Program-made: the position numbers and the translations under genes
Notes under the pieces: model-generated
Seen by the model: the letters and a program-made list of their open reading frames with translations, nothing else
Database searches by the model: none
What the model was told of the DNA's origin: nothing
Assembly (NCBI GenBank): GCA_943736015.1
Contig: OX031062.1
Location: 28,989,462 to 29,053,461 of the forward strand
Direction: 5' to 3'
Length of the DNA: 64,000 bases
Origin: Tridacna crocea
Lineage: Eukaryota; Mollusca; Bivalvia; Cardiida; Cardiidae
Part shown: positions 51,604 to 61,832 of the stretch, one piece after another
How the letters are laid out: each line of letters begins with the position of its first letter
Numbering within the stretch: the first letter of the stretch is position 1

Positions 51604-52218
51604 AAATAATAAAGTAACAACCCTGATTGTGATACATGTACCTGTGAAATAGAGTATTTAAATACGTATTTTATTTACTTTCCATTGATTGTTGTTAATC
51701 TTCCAATCCTCAGTTCGGCCAATTTCTTATTGAACTGATTATAGTCATTGCGACAAAATTCATCCCTGTCTCAGCAATATTCTCTTTTTTGATAGCATTT
51801 GCAATCGCATATGAAGTTTTCATTCCCATTAAAAAAAGAAACATTTGGAAATAATCTCTTCTTTCAAAAGCGCCAAGACGTGTCTTGCAATACTCTCTTC
51901 TGAAAAAAAAAATGAACTGCATGCCAATGTTCTCCCCTTTCTGTGATATCTAGAACCACATGGCAATATCATTTTCTCTCGATGGCGATTAAAATACTCC
52001 GCATTGATACTCTTATTTTTTCTTAGAATGATAATCTCTTGGAGATAGGTTTCATGATATCCACGTAACGCCATCTTTGCTTGAACCTTGCGCAAACTTT
52101 GAACTTTGCGCTATGGGCTGTTTGATTGTTCATCTGTTTGTTTCTTTTAACGACAATTCTCTGTCCGGTCACCGACGATAACTAGCAAATAAAAATTAAA
52201 GTTTACATATTGCACTTA
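51604..52218. other. Unassigned stretch
   Basis: A minus-strand open frame of 88 codons (52095-51829) exists but has no recognisable domain, no clear splice context and biased lysine/phenylalanine content. I see no repeat. Confidence 0.35.
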
Positions 52219-52849
52219 TGCGGGGCAGGTATCAACGTCACAGCGTCAAATTATGACGTTACTTCTGGGATGCCCAAACTCGTTGTTTCTCATTATCCAG
52301 GGTCAATAAACGAGGACCCACCGACTGCTGATCTTCCTCATATTCAATCTACCTGTAAGTATCCGCTGAACAGTATCATAACTTAAGCCACTTTCGCAAA
52401 AAGTGTCTTTAATAGTGATATAGCTTCAATTAACGTAGCGTCAAGACTGCTCCTTCGGCTGTTCCATTTATAATCTTCCAATTGTGTTCCGCGTTCTTTG
52501 AAGATAAAACACCAAACAAACATACAGTTTCTGATGTAAAATATTTTGTGGGTGTCTCTTGAGAGACTTTATAAGTTTTTTTTTTTGTGAATATCCACGC
52601 TGCACACAAAAACTTAATAACTGAGCGAGTTTCAATACTTTCAATTGACGTCATGGCTGACATTCACTAGGGAAGTAAACCGGCCTGTTGTATTGACACA
52701 AAACCGGAAATGACATTGAAATTTCAAGTCTTGTTTGATATGATGTCAGCGTTGACATCCATGACGTTGCGGCAAAAATGGGGCGTTAGAAAGGTTAGAA
52801 AACTCGTACTGAATATAAGAAAGCGAAATAGATTTATAACTGCCCCGCC
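52219..52849 (-). mobile_element. Mariner-like element, truncated
   Basis: Ends TGCGGGGCAGGTAT and (reverse) GGCGGGGCAGTTAT, flanked by TA (52217-52218; 52850-52851). On the minus strand a 77-codon frame (52663-52430) starts near IESIETRSVIKFL, which resembles the N-terminus of mariner transposases, then degenerates. The 631-bp length is about half of an intact mariner. Confidence 0.65.
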
Positions 52850-53098
52850 TAACCGTACATCTGTGGCTATGGTCACCCATTAGGTATTGACGTGATTGAA
52901 ACACGGCACGGATTTTTTTTTTACATCATATCGAATACATTTGACACTTGAAATTTTAGAACACAATTCAAACAGTATTTTATTTAGAGCATCAGTATCG
53001 CTTATTCTGGATTGCCCGTCGTACTCTTCCCGTTCTCTTATAACAGTTATAGGCTACTGCAAGCCAATGTTCTTTTCTTTCATTGATCTTGTTATCCC

Positions 53099-53310
53099 TT
53101 AACAAGACGCCAAATTTTTAGCCTTGTCCAATTTGAAATCGCCTGTAGACGACAATGTTGATCAAGCTCAAATGGTGCAATTATCCTTTGAATGAGTAGA
53201 AAATATTGTGGGAAAAGGAGAAAATGCTGGGTACCAGCATTTTCTCCTTTTTCCTCAATGTTTTCAAAAGGGTTCTTTCCCAGGGTCGGCATTGCGTGGT
53301 AAAGAGTTAA
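53099..53310 (-). mobile_element. TTAA-MITE
   Basis: TTAACAAGACGCCAAATTTT to GCGTGGTAAAGAGTTAA, core at 53205-53255. Confidence 0.9.
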
Positions 53311-53418
53311 CTAACTCCTACCCTTATACATAGCTTGACTGAAATTTTCACAATTATAGTAAAGACCAAAATTTTGCTATTTCAAGGTTTTGCTTCAAGA
53401 AAAAAAAATCTCCGTCTT

Positions 53419-53485
53419 GGACAGTGACGGTCAAAGATCGGACTGCACGTTCTGTGCAGTCCGATCTTGATCTACATTGTCCGCA
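53419..53485. repeat. GATCAAGATCA hairpin
   Basis: GGACAGTGACGGTCAAAGAT, GGACTGCACGTTCTGTGCAG and TCCGATCTTGATCTACATTG then TCC. Confidence 0.72.
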
Positions 53486-53795
53486 AAAGGCAAGTTAGTT
53501 GCGCTTAGCAGCCTAGGGTTTAAAAGAACCACAAACGCTGGCATATATTAACCGCCTCTGTATCTTCATTTTTTCCCTCAATTTCCATTGAAAAAAACAA
53601 GTAATTTTCAACCCCATCCCCATCCCGCCCTCGGAAATAGGAATCTCTTGGCAACGTTCTACCCTTTAACTACGAGTAAGAAAGCTTTGTTGACGATAGG
53701 GTACTGCATGTAATTATTAGCAACTTACGCTTGAAACAAAAAAAAAATGTATTTAAGTCAGCACGATTATCACTGAAGATTTTAGGTTCGACATC

Positions 53796-53843
53796 ATGGA
53801 TGAAAAATTGCATCAAAGTTTCAAGCTTGTGCCTCTATTACGG
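53796..53843 (+). CDS. Possible first coding exon (16 codons)
   Basis: ATG GAT GAA ... CTA TTA CGG encodes MDEKLHQSFKLVPLLR and is followed by a strong donor (CGG/GTAAGT). No downstream exon that would join in phase 0 was identified, and the context before ATG (CATC) is only moderate. I do not recognise the peptide. It may be chance. Confidence 0.2.
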
Positions 53844-54091
53844 GTAAGTCAATATCCTGAGATGAGTTTGTATCAAGAAAGAATTGTACAAAACTACTGT
53901 AGCTGGCTAATCTTCGATCTATACATACTGATAATTTAAGAGCTATATTCTCGATAAAACGATCTTGAAACAGATTTTATTTTATTGATTAATTTATTTA
54001 ACAATTTGGCAAATCAGCCACCAAGTTTATATCGGACAGCGTCCAGGTCCTTCTTCAGTCTGCATTTTTTTTGCAAATGATATCTTAATTT

Positions 54092-54281
54092 AATACAGAT
54101 ACTTATTCCAATCTGCAGCATGCAAACCTCACAAATCTTAAATACAGATACTTATTCCAATCTGCAGCATGCAAACCTCACAAATCTTAAATACAGATAC
54201 TTACTCCAATCTGCAGCATGCAAACCTCACAAATCTTAAATACAGATACTTATTCCAATCTGCAGCATAAAAACCTCACAA
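54092..54281 (+). repeat. ~49-bp tandem repeat, four copies
   Basis: Units AATACAGATACTTATTCCAA then TCTGCAGCATGCAAACCTCA and CAAATCTTA, nearly identical except for the last. Confidence 0.95.
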
Positions 54282-54698
54282 CTTCCCTTGGTTTCTAGTA
54301 TAGACAATCTTCAGTCCTGTCAGCACTTTGATTCTTACACTTGTCTCCATAAACATCGTGAATTGTGTGCAAAGTTATTGTTACAAGCATGTGTGCTGTT
54401 TTACATAATACGCTCAAAATAAACTCTTTTTTTTTTTGAAGAGTTTCTTATATTTCAGATATGCTCGGTAAAAGGGAGATTTATGCATCTGGATACATGT
54501 AGACGCAGATTTTGCCATCAGTCATTTCTTCACGTGTCCACGGACTATCCTGCCTCATGTCTCTGTCGGTTGTTACACAAATTTTATGGATCCTTTATTG
54601 TTTGATGACTTTGGTTGGTGGGTTGGTTAATTGATGGATTGATCGATCTGTCGGTCGATTTGATTTGATTTGATTGATTGATTGACTGATTAACTAAT

Positions 54699-54881
54699 TG
54701 TTGTAAAATCAGACTTGCCTATTTGGCAGATGCCGCTCAAGAACAAATACAAAGTACAAAATCACGTCTTTTCACTTCGGCTTCTCGATATAGTCTGAGG
54801 CTACCTTTATGACGCGGGATTCTCCGGCTCTCATTATGCACATGCGGGAATGGCTAATGTCAAACTAGTAACATTACCACA
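54699..54881 (-). repeat. 3' LTR (183 bp)
   Basis: Shares GATGCCGCTCAAGAACAAAT, GACGCGGGATTCTCCGGCTC and CACATGCGGGAATGGCTAAT with the other LTR. About seven substitutions and one short indel separate them over the shared ~180 bp. It lacks the ~145-bp segment present in the right copy. Confidence 0.88.
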
Positions 54882-55024
54882 TACTTCCCCATTTTGAAAA
54901 GCCCCATCTTATATAGGTCTGTTAATGCAGCACCCTTTAAGCAACTGTACCGAAGCCAAAGTCTAAAATTGTGCCTCGTCTATGTGGGCTTGGCCTGGTT
55001 CTCTACATACACGGCCATTAAGAT

Positions 55025-55867
55025 CTAATTTAATACCTCACTGATACTAGCTGAAAGGACCACTGACACAGGCATCACTTTCAGTCTGGCAATTAGGTCA
55101 GCAACTTCCCCTTTTAAGGTGAAAGTATTCATTCTAATTCCATTTCCAGGTATCAGAGCAAATCTTTTCCCACCAGAAATATATCTAGACCGACTTTCTT
55201 TTGATTCCTTTGACTGGAAAGGGCGCTTTTCCCTGGAAAAACCAAAATCCCTTCTATCTGGGCAAGGATCTGACCTAGCTGATTTCTGGACTTTTACGCT
55301 CATGTCAATTCCCACATTTCTTATTGTCGGGATGACCAGTTTAACTCAAATCAGCTTTCTTCTTGTTTTTTTGTGTCAGAAGTACTTGGTTCAGTGTTTT
55401 TGGGTTTATTTTCCAAAACATGCAACTTTCCAGACTGGAGACATCCCTACAAGTCCACCAGTACTTCTCTTCCATCAAATTTAACATCATTTCTCAATCC
55501 GGTGGTTCCTTTTCGTGGAATAACCACTTTTGTAGAAACTTAAATTTTTTGCCTTACATCTGTAGACCGCTGAGTGTCTTCCTGGTACCATTCTTATTTA
55601 CTCTCTAGTGGGATATGTTCTGAACAATTTCCATTCCCACGATGTATTTCCATTCTTGGTAAGCATCACTGTCTTTATAGCAGCCTCTACATAGGAGCTG
55701 TTCAAACTATCTCGGACTCTATATACATGTACTGCCTGTGGATTACTACCATCTTTCTCTGGTTGGTGCCTCCCATTTAAGCGATGGTCTGTCTTAGATG
55801 TATTTATGGCACCTCTAAATGGCTCTTTTTCAACTTTATGGGCTGTTTCAGGTAATACCAGGTCCAC
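55025..55867 (-). pseudogene. Unassigned broken coding region 3' of Gag
   Basis: Minus-strand frames at 55867-55598 and 55315-55025, separated by stops and frame changes, contain stretches such as DRRDFGFSREKRPFQ and KGEVADLIARLKVMPVSVVL. I see no aspartic protease DTG/DSG, YxDD or integrase zinc motif. It may be a degenerate part of Gag-Pol or an element-specific protein. Confidence 0.5.
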
Positions 55868-56051
55868 TTTTCTGACTGGTTCAAGGGTATCTTCATCTGT
55901 AACTTCAGCAGCTGAATCAACTACTTCTCTTGATGGTACAGATTGTATTTTGCAGGTAAGTGTAGAGCCTGAATAGGAATCAAGTCTACAGACAGTGAAT
56001 TGCTCCGTAAAACTTTGATCTCCCTCTCTTGTTCCTTCAACATGAACTTGA

Positions 56052-56280
56052 TTAACTCATTACCAAACGACAGTATTTTAGGCTTGTCCAAATCGAGATC
56101 ATTTGGAGACGGCAAAATAAGAGTGACTGAAAATTTGAAATTTGTTTGGTGAAGTGTCGAAAACATTGTGGGAATAGGAGAAAATGCTGGCTACCAGCAT
56201 TTTCTCCTTTTCCTACAATGTTTTCTAAAGGTTTCTTTCTCAGGGTCGTCAAAAGTAGGGATTGTGTGGTAATGGGTTAA
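56052..56280 (-). mobile_element. TTAA-MITE inserted in the LTR element
   Basis: TTAACTCATTACCAAACGAC to GTGGTAATGGGTTAA with a near-perfect core at 56160-56225. It lies inside the retrotransposon's former coding region, so this MITE copy moved after the LTR element arrived. Confidence 0.95.
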
Positions 56281-56397
56281 CACACACATTCAATTTATTG
56301 TCGTGCGTTTCACCTTTGTTTGAGTCCAAATCACTATCAGCAGTATCTGTCGGCTCTTCTTTAAGTCCAGCTACTCTGTTCTCAGTTTTCAGGCCCT

Positions 56398-57820
56398 TTA
56401 ATTGTGCTTGGGTTGACGGTTGGCCTTCTCACTCAACCCTTGGTCGTTTAACGAATCAACTGTCTCATGAAACCTAACTGATTTGTTATATTTAAGACAG
56501 TCTATCTTTAAGTGGCCCACTTCATTGCAGCTGTGACAAGTAGGCTTATCTGGGTCCCTTTCTAGATCTATCCCCTTGCTCACTTTCTGATAAGATGACA
56601 GGCTTCAATTCTTCTAATACTGTCACAACATGACTCATCTTTCCCTCCAGAGTAGTTATTCTTTTATCTAACTCTGGTCTACTTGAAGCATCAACAGAGC
56701 ATTCTTCACTTGCCTCTGTATCTGCATACATTTGCCGGGTAGGATGTCTAACCCGTCCCACATTCATCATTTTTGTAGTGCTTTGATTCCACACTACATG
56801 GCCTATTGCTTGCTCCAAGGTCTGTGGTTTCATATCTATTGCATAGTGACCGGAATCAGTATCTATGCAACCTTGGCAAAATTTCAGAACAAGCTCATAT
56901 TGTATGAGATGTTCAGGCATGTCTCTATAGGCCTTTGTGCCCAGGTATGCCACTCTGTCTGCCCATTCATAAATGCTTTCATCACATTTTTGGCGCAGAT
57001 TTACAAATTGCATCCTCAGCACGTTGGGAAGATCGGAAGAACTAAATCTTCTCTCTAGTCTTTGAACCAAATCAAAATATTCCAAATTTGGTTCCCTGTC
57101 CGTAATCATAGCAAAGTAGTCACTTGCTCTACCTTGCAGACACCAGCACAAATTGTCTTTTCTTTCCCTTCTTGTCCACTGTTGTTCTTCAGCGAAGGTA
57201 GAAAATTTTACGAAAAATGATGGCCATGAACCAGTGCCATCATAGCTGATGTGCCTTGGAACCGTTACTGGCTCATGGAACAAATCATGTCTTTGTGCAC
57301 TGCAGTCATCTACCCAATTAGTTTTGCGGACGACACTATAAGCATCTCTGGCAGTATACTGTGAATAGAATGAGTTATTTGATCTCCGTTCATAATCTCC
57401 AAAATATGGACTGCCATAGGCACCAGTTACTTGTGAAGGGTAGTGACCCACTGGTGAGAGAACACTTTGATCAAAATGATAAGGGACTCTGTCATGTTCA
57501 TTGAAGTATGTAGACCGATTTAATTGTCTTCTTGTATCTTTTTGAACCTCTTTATTATACGGTTCGTAAGGTCTGAAGTCTATCCGGTCTATCAATTCAT
57601 CTGTGATTCTGAGTCCTCGAATAGATCGAAGCTCTTCTAAATCAACATTTCCCTTCTCCTCCCTCATTTTCAAAATTTCAGCAGCTAGGCGCTCTCCAAT
57701 TCCTGGCAGAGCTAGTAATTCACGCCCCAAACAATAATTTATTAGTACCTTGTCCATTCTAAGATTATCTAGCTTATGAATGTAAATGAATACCAAAATT
57801 ACGCGTGATAAAAATCCCAT
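56398..57820 (-). pseudogene. Retrotransposon Gag with HhH domain; zinc knuckle in +1 frame
   Basis: The main frame (57820-56546, 424 codons) begins with a helix-hairpin-helix DNA-binding domain at about residues 30-75 (ELLALPGIGERLAAEILKMR, then VDLEELRSIRGL), as in ComEA-like proteins. A retrotransposon Gag core follows at about 195-340 (WPSFFVKFSTFAEE; RRFSSSDLPNVLRMQFVNLR). The frame stops at 56546. The +1 frame (56583-56398) carries a CCHC knuckle, CHSCNEVGHLKIDC. Whether this is programmed frameshifting or an indel is unknown. I call it pseudogene because the region after it is broken. Confidence 0.8.
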
Positions 57821-58542
57821 TTGTTAATAATTGTTGACATAGATAATCAACAGCTAGATGTATCAAAAGACTGAAATTTTCAATTATCTGCTTTTTTATC
57901 TAAGTCAGAAAATTGTTCACTTCCCCTTTAACAAACAGGAAAAGTGTAGCAGTTCCCCTTTAACACTTCCTCTATTTGAGAAGAAAGAGGTAAGCAATTT
58001 CCCTTTAAAAAGTGGAAAGCTGTAAACAAATGTTTCAAATTATGTTTCCACTAAAAAGCCGGAAACTAGTTATTTTCACTTTTGGTTAGTCGAAAATAAA
58101 ATTGAAACAACTGGGTTATTATTTTCACTTTCAATTAGTCAATAAAAGAACACCCTGAACCAGCAACAGTCAATTGACCCCACAACAGTTTGGGCAAATA
58201 TTGCAATTCCAAATGTTGAACTGAGGCAATGGAAAGAGCAAAATAATAAGTTGCGACTGCCACAATGTTTTCAATTGTTGGCAATTCAGACAAAAAATCA
58301 AAATATCGCTCAAACTGTGTTTAACTACTAACCCCAGCAGTCAAAATACAGAAAAAACGATATCAAACTTGAAACATAAAATTAAGTGAACATAAATAAT
58401 TTTGAAAACAGCATTCAAATTCAGCCGGGGAAACCCACCCACGTGACAAATGGATGCCGCCTCAGAACAACACAAGAAAATGCAAAATACAATAATACGA
58501 ACAATTCTCAGCAAATGCGATTCGAATAGCTCGCAGCGCCAC
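57821..58542 (-). other. Leader of the LTR element
   Basis: About 720 bp between the right LTR and Gag without a long frame. It has several TTCCCCTTTA repeats (57920-58010) and TTTTCACTTT repeats (58065-58135). The end next to the LTR (58530-58541) is the candidate primer-binding site. Confidence 0.5.
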
Positions 58543-58866
58543 TGTTGCGAAATCAGACTTGCCTATTTGTAACTGCTCCGATGTAATGCAGAGAAATGAC
58601 CCCATTACAAAATGACCCACGGTCATTTCTCGACGTAAAGGAATGACCCATGGTCATTTTTCTGCATTACACCGCCTCCGAAGGTCACAAAAACTGCTAG
58701 TCGTCTTTTCTACAGGCAGATGCCGCTCAAGAACAAATACAAGAAATCACGTCTTTTCTCTTCGGCTTCTCGATATCGTCTGAGGCTACCTTTGTGACGC
58801 GGGATTCTCCGGCTCTCATTATGCACATGCGGGAATGGCTAATGTCAAACCAGTAACATTACTACA
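58543..58866 (-). repeat. 5' LTR (324 bp) with palindromic insert
   Basis: As the left LTR but with ~145 bp extra after GACTTGCCTATTT. The extra part includes an 88-bp inverted repeat (58583-58670) with ends GTAATGCAGAGAAATGACC and internal TGACCCACGGTCA and TGACCCATGGTCA, related to 47575-47776. Confidence 0.85.
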
Positions 58867-58870
58867 TAAT

Positions 58871-58930
58871 TGATTGACTGATTGATTGATTGATTGATCG
58901 AGCGATCGATCGATCGATCGATCGATCGAT

Positions 58931-58965
<35 letters not shown>

Positions 58966-58975
58966 TCTGTTTATC
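58871..58975 (+). repeat. GATT/GATC/TTTA microsatellite
   Basis: (GATT)n passes into (GATC)n and then (TTTA)n. The GATT part also appears left of the LTR element (54655-54690), so the retrotransposon landed within it. Confidence 0.92.
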
Positions 58976-59339
58976 TCTTATTTATCTATAGTGTGATAGA
59001 ATGAATAATTCTCATTCATTTGACGATTTCTTGTATTTTTGACATATCGTCGGTTTACTTCAAACACCTCGTAACTACTGTTGTTTCAAGCTGTAGTTAC
59101 GAGTTTTTTTTTTTTTAAGTAAACAGACGATATTCTTTTTCAATACGACTTAATCTCCAGTGGAAAGTAATGAGTTTTGCGGTTAAGCGTTTCAAAATGT
59201 AGCCACGCCAACGAATCTGGACTCTATACATTTTCCATAATTCAGAGGAATTACTGGAATTGTTTGTTTTTTTTAAAGTACCTTGTAAATGCTTTCGAGT
59301 TGAAACAATGAAACTGGAAACAAGCTGATGCATGACTTT

Positions 59340-59600
59340 GTAGGATTAAGGTCCCTCCGTGCTCTAGGTATATATGGTATGGACCATTAGAGAGAAAGAA
59401 TCGGATACGAGAATATCCGGGTGCAAGCCCCTAGCTCTTTCTCGAACAGACCTCCTTGGTTCTTTAACGTGCCCGGTGTAAAGCACCGATACACGCGAGG
59501 CTATCTTTGGGTGCCAAACCAGTTCACCTCTAGTTGGATGGGAAACACAAGGTGTCTCAGAAAGGTCATGGTTTGGCAGGGTGTGGAGCTCGGACTTCAG
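59340..59600 (+). repeat. Interspersed repeat with TTCTTTAACGTGCCCGG block
   Basis: GAGAATATCCGGGTGCAAGC, CTTGGTTCTTTAACGTGCCC and AGCACCGATACACGCGAGGC look like a SINE-type repeat widespread in invertebrates (from memory). A minus-strand frame through it (59714-59364) is not convincing as a gene. Confidence 0.4.
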
Positions 59601-59799
59601 GTTTGACCATTGTTTTACCATTGCCTTACCAGTCAACCTGTCAATGAATCTGTGCAGAAATAGTCGAGTTAATGATGGAAATCGTTGTTTCTTATCGAAC
59701 TGACAAAACCACATAAGTATGACAGATCGAAAAACTTGTTTTTCGCTTGTCTAAGGTCGTGTCACCATCATGTATGACGCCTCTATATAATTAGCTCGC

Positions 59800-60058
59800 A
59801 ACACGCGAAAAAGGGCATTCAGGACATTTGCGTAAAATGTCACTCCGGATCAGCCTGCACAACCCAAGCAGGGTAATCAGAGACTACAATTTACCGTTCT
59901 TATGGATTTTTCTGTTTTGTGCAAGTCTATTGTTGGACAAAATAGAATGTAGACAAAAAGTGCCGTCTCGGATCAGCCTGCGTGGACTGCGCAGGCTGAT
60001 CAGAGACGAAACTTTACGCAAATGTCCAAATGTCCTAATGCCCATTTTCGCGTGTTGC
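59800..60058. repeat. GCAACACGCG inverted-repeat element
   Basis: GCAACACGCGAAAAAGGGCA on the left and CCCATTTTCGCGTGTTGC on the right. Two internal hairpins are built on GGATCAGCCTGC / GCAGGCTGATC and flank a middle with TTGTGCAAGTCTATTG. Same family as 61833-62076 and the decayed 28778-29030. Confidence 0.8.
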
Positions 60059-60239
60059 AGGCCATATATCATGGCAAATGACAGATGAGCCATGCTCTGT
60101 GAAAAGGGCACCTAATGCAGCTGCGTAATCCATGGTACCAGGCATGCCGTCGTATACTTACGGATCCCAAATAGCAACCTTTTTGAAAAAAAAAAAACGA
60201 AGTATGCTGGTCCTTGGACATGCATAGATTTGTGTTGTT

Positions 60240-60445
60240 GCGAAAAGTTTCGGCTCAGGTCAGCCTGCGCGGACTGCACAGGCTGACCTGAGCCGAAAGT
60301 TTTCGCACGTGCATTAAGCATCCTTATTACAGAGCATGGTTCAAATCTATATGGCGCATGCTCAATGAATCTGCAAAAAGTATCGACTCGGGTCAGCCTG
60401 TACATGCAGTGCACGCTGGCTGACCTGAGTCGAAACTTTTTGCCA
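60240..60445. repeat. Two CAGGTCAGCCTG hairpins in tandem
   Basis: Near-perfect hairpins AACTTTCGGCTCAGG-type: 60245-60306 (TTTCGGCTCAGGTCAGCCTG / CAGGCTGACCTGAGCCGAAA) and 60375-60443 (TATCGACTCGGGTCAGCCTG / GCTGACCTGAGTCGAAAC), each with ...GCATTAAGCA or similar trailing sequence. Confidence 0.75.
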
Positions 60446-60539
60446 TTGGTAAATTTTCTGTATGTATAAGAACCAGTATACCTCATGATTCAGTCGATGG
60501 TTATACAATATGGGTTTTATTTATAGGTTCCTAGATAAT

Positions 60540-60907
60540 CATCTTCGCGAGCTAAGGTTACGATTACTGCATGAATCTTACCTTGGCTGATTATGCCCGA
60601 TTTCGCGATTATTGGATGCTGGTTATTAACCCCTCCCCCTTACATCATATTTCTGAAAGCCAATGAAATATCGTTTTACAAATCACTTACGAATACAATT
60701 ATTCAACATGAAGCGATAAGCAGACATCCACGTGGTTTTCAATGTTTACCTTCTATTCGAAAGGTCGCTACCAACGATTTCATTCGTTGCAGTTAAAGCT
60801 GGCTGCATCCAATGAAAAAGCGTATATCGGGGATTGTAAAAATCAAGCTTGATCCGCCAAGGGTAGAGTAGCGTATAGTGAATCGTCAGCCTTGGCTTGC
60901 GAAGGTG
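60540..60907. mobile_element. Possible Mutator-like element, diverged
   Basis: Ends CATCTTCGCGAGCTAAGG and CCTTGGCTTGCGAAGGTG match the terminal repeat of 9817-10345. Flanks TAGATAAT (60532-60539) and TAAATAAT (60908-60915) could be an 8-bp duplication with one mismatch. No coding capacity. Confidence 0.7.
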
Positions 60908-60956
60908 TAAATAATACATGACTTAATTGGTATGACGCAACACGGAGATGTATTAA

Positions 60957-61129
60957 AGCCCTTGTATAGTCTTATTCTCCAAGATTTTTTTACATTTGTA
61001 AATAACACAACTTCTGATTGGCTAAACCATTCGGTTTAGCCAATCAGAAGTTGTGTTACTTACAAATGTAGAAAATTCTGGAGAGTAAGACAAAGAACGT
61101 TCTTAAGAATGGTTGGTAATTATAGGCCC
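60957..61129. repeat. GTATTCACC fold-back repeat
   Basis: GTCTTATTCTCCAAGATTTT, central GGCTAAACCATTCGGTTTAG and ending GGTTGGTAATTATAGGCCC. The left end is somewhat truncated. Confidence 0.82.
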
Positions 61130-61832
61130 TGACCCTGGACCAAAACTCTCTGCTGTTTCAATATAGATTATATGACCTGAAAGTCTATTGACTGGCAGTT
61201 GAATCGTATTTTTTAGCAATAGAGAGAGAGAATGACTTCTTGTTTTGCAAGAAAAAATGTTTAACCTAAATGCCCTTTAACAATTTTTAGACAATATTTA
61301 AAATAGCACACATTTATAAAGTAAGTGTGCATGATGATGTGTAGTAATTACGGAGATTCGCGTTGTCTGTGCATGTTATATTCTTCGAAGGTTCGACCTG
61401 TCTTATATGACGCATCACTCTCCCCGATAGCGGGGAGACTGTAAGAATACGCGGCATAAAGTAGTAATGGGGATAATGGCTTTTATCGATACGTTTGAAG
61501 AAAAATCAGAGCTGTTTTAGCTCCAGATTTCTCCAAACTGCTGATCATAGCTGAGTGAATCGTACAAGGTAGCGTTTTATTGAGTAAACGTTTATTTTAG
61601 TTTGAAAATCAAAGAAACGGTTGTCGCGTAGGAAAGTGGTTCGGTTCTGTACCCAGGATGCCCAATTTAGATAGATGAGTATTTATAGAATGCCATCTTG
61701 CGGGAGATAATGCGGAGATTTGTGTGGAAAATTCAAAGCGCTGAAAGCGCTGAGGATGGACATGCAGTATTTGAAAACGGGGGAAATTGATAGATCTTTA
61801 TTGCGCTGATGAGGATGAGTATTATATGGTCT
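61130..61832. other. Unassigned stretch
   Basis: Nothing recognised apart from a short hairpin CTCCCCGATAGCGGGGAG near 61423-61440, too small to assign. Confidence 0.35.

Larger units (their letters stand above)
54699..58866 (-). mobile_element. Compact LTR retrotransposon (Gag, no pol seen)
   Basis: Two direct repeats (LTRs) at 54699-54881 and 58543-58866 begin TGTTG and end CACA/TACA on the + strand (TGT...CAACA on the minus strand). TAAT duplications lie at 54695-54698 and 58867-58870. A purine tract (AAAATGGGGAAG, minus strand) abuts the left LTR, and TGGCGCTGCGAGC next to the right LTR is a candidate primer-binding site. The interior (~3.7 kb) holds a Gag frame and a shifted zinc knuckle but no protease, reverse transcriptase or integrase motif. 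Non-autonomous Ty3/gypsy-like is the best guess. It sits in a GATT microsatellite. Confidence 0.85.

Noticed and set aside
51829..52095. 88-codon minus-strand frame as a gene
   Set aside because: No recognisable domain, ends in poly-F from a poly-A run, and no supporting exon nearby.
55119..55484. 121-codon plus-strand frame
   Set aside because: Antisense to the broken coding region of the minus-strand LTR element and shows no domain.
56732..57058. 108-codon plus-strand frame
   Set aside because: Antisense shadow of the Gag frame.
59364..59714. 116-codon minus-strand frame
   Set aside because: Lies across an interspersed repeat with the TTCTTTAACGTGCC block; no domain and no splice context.
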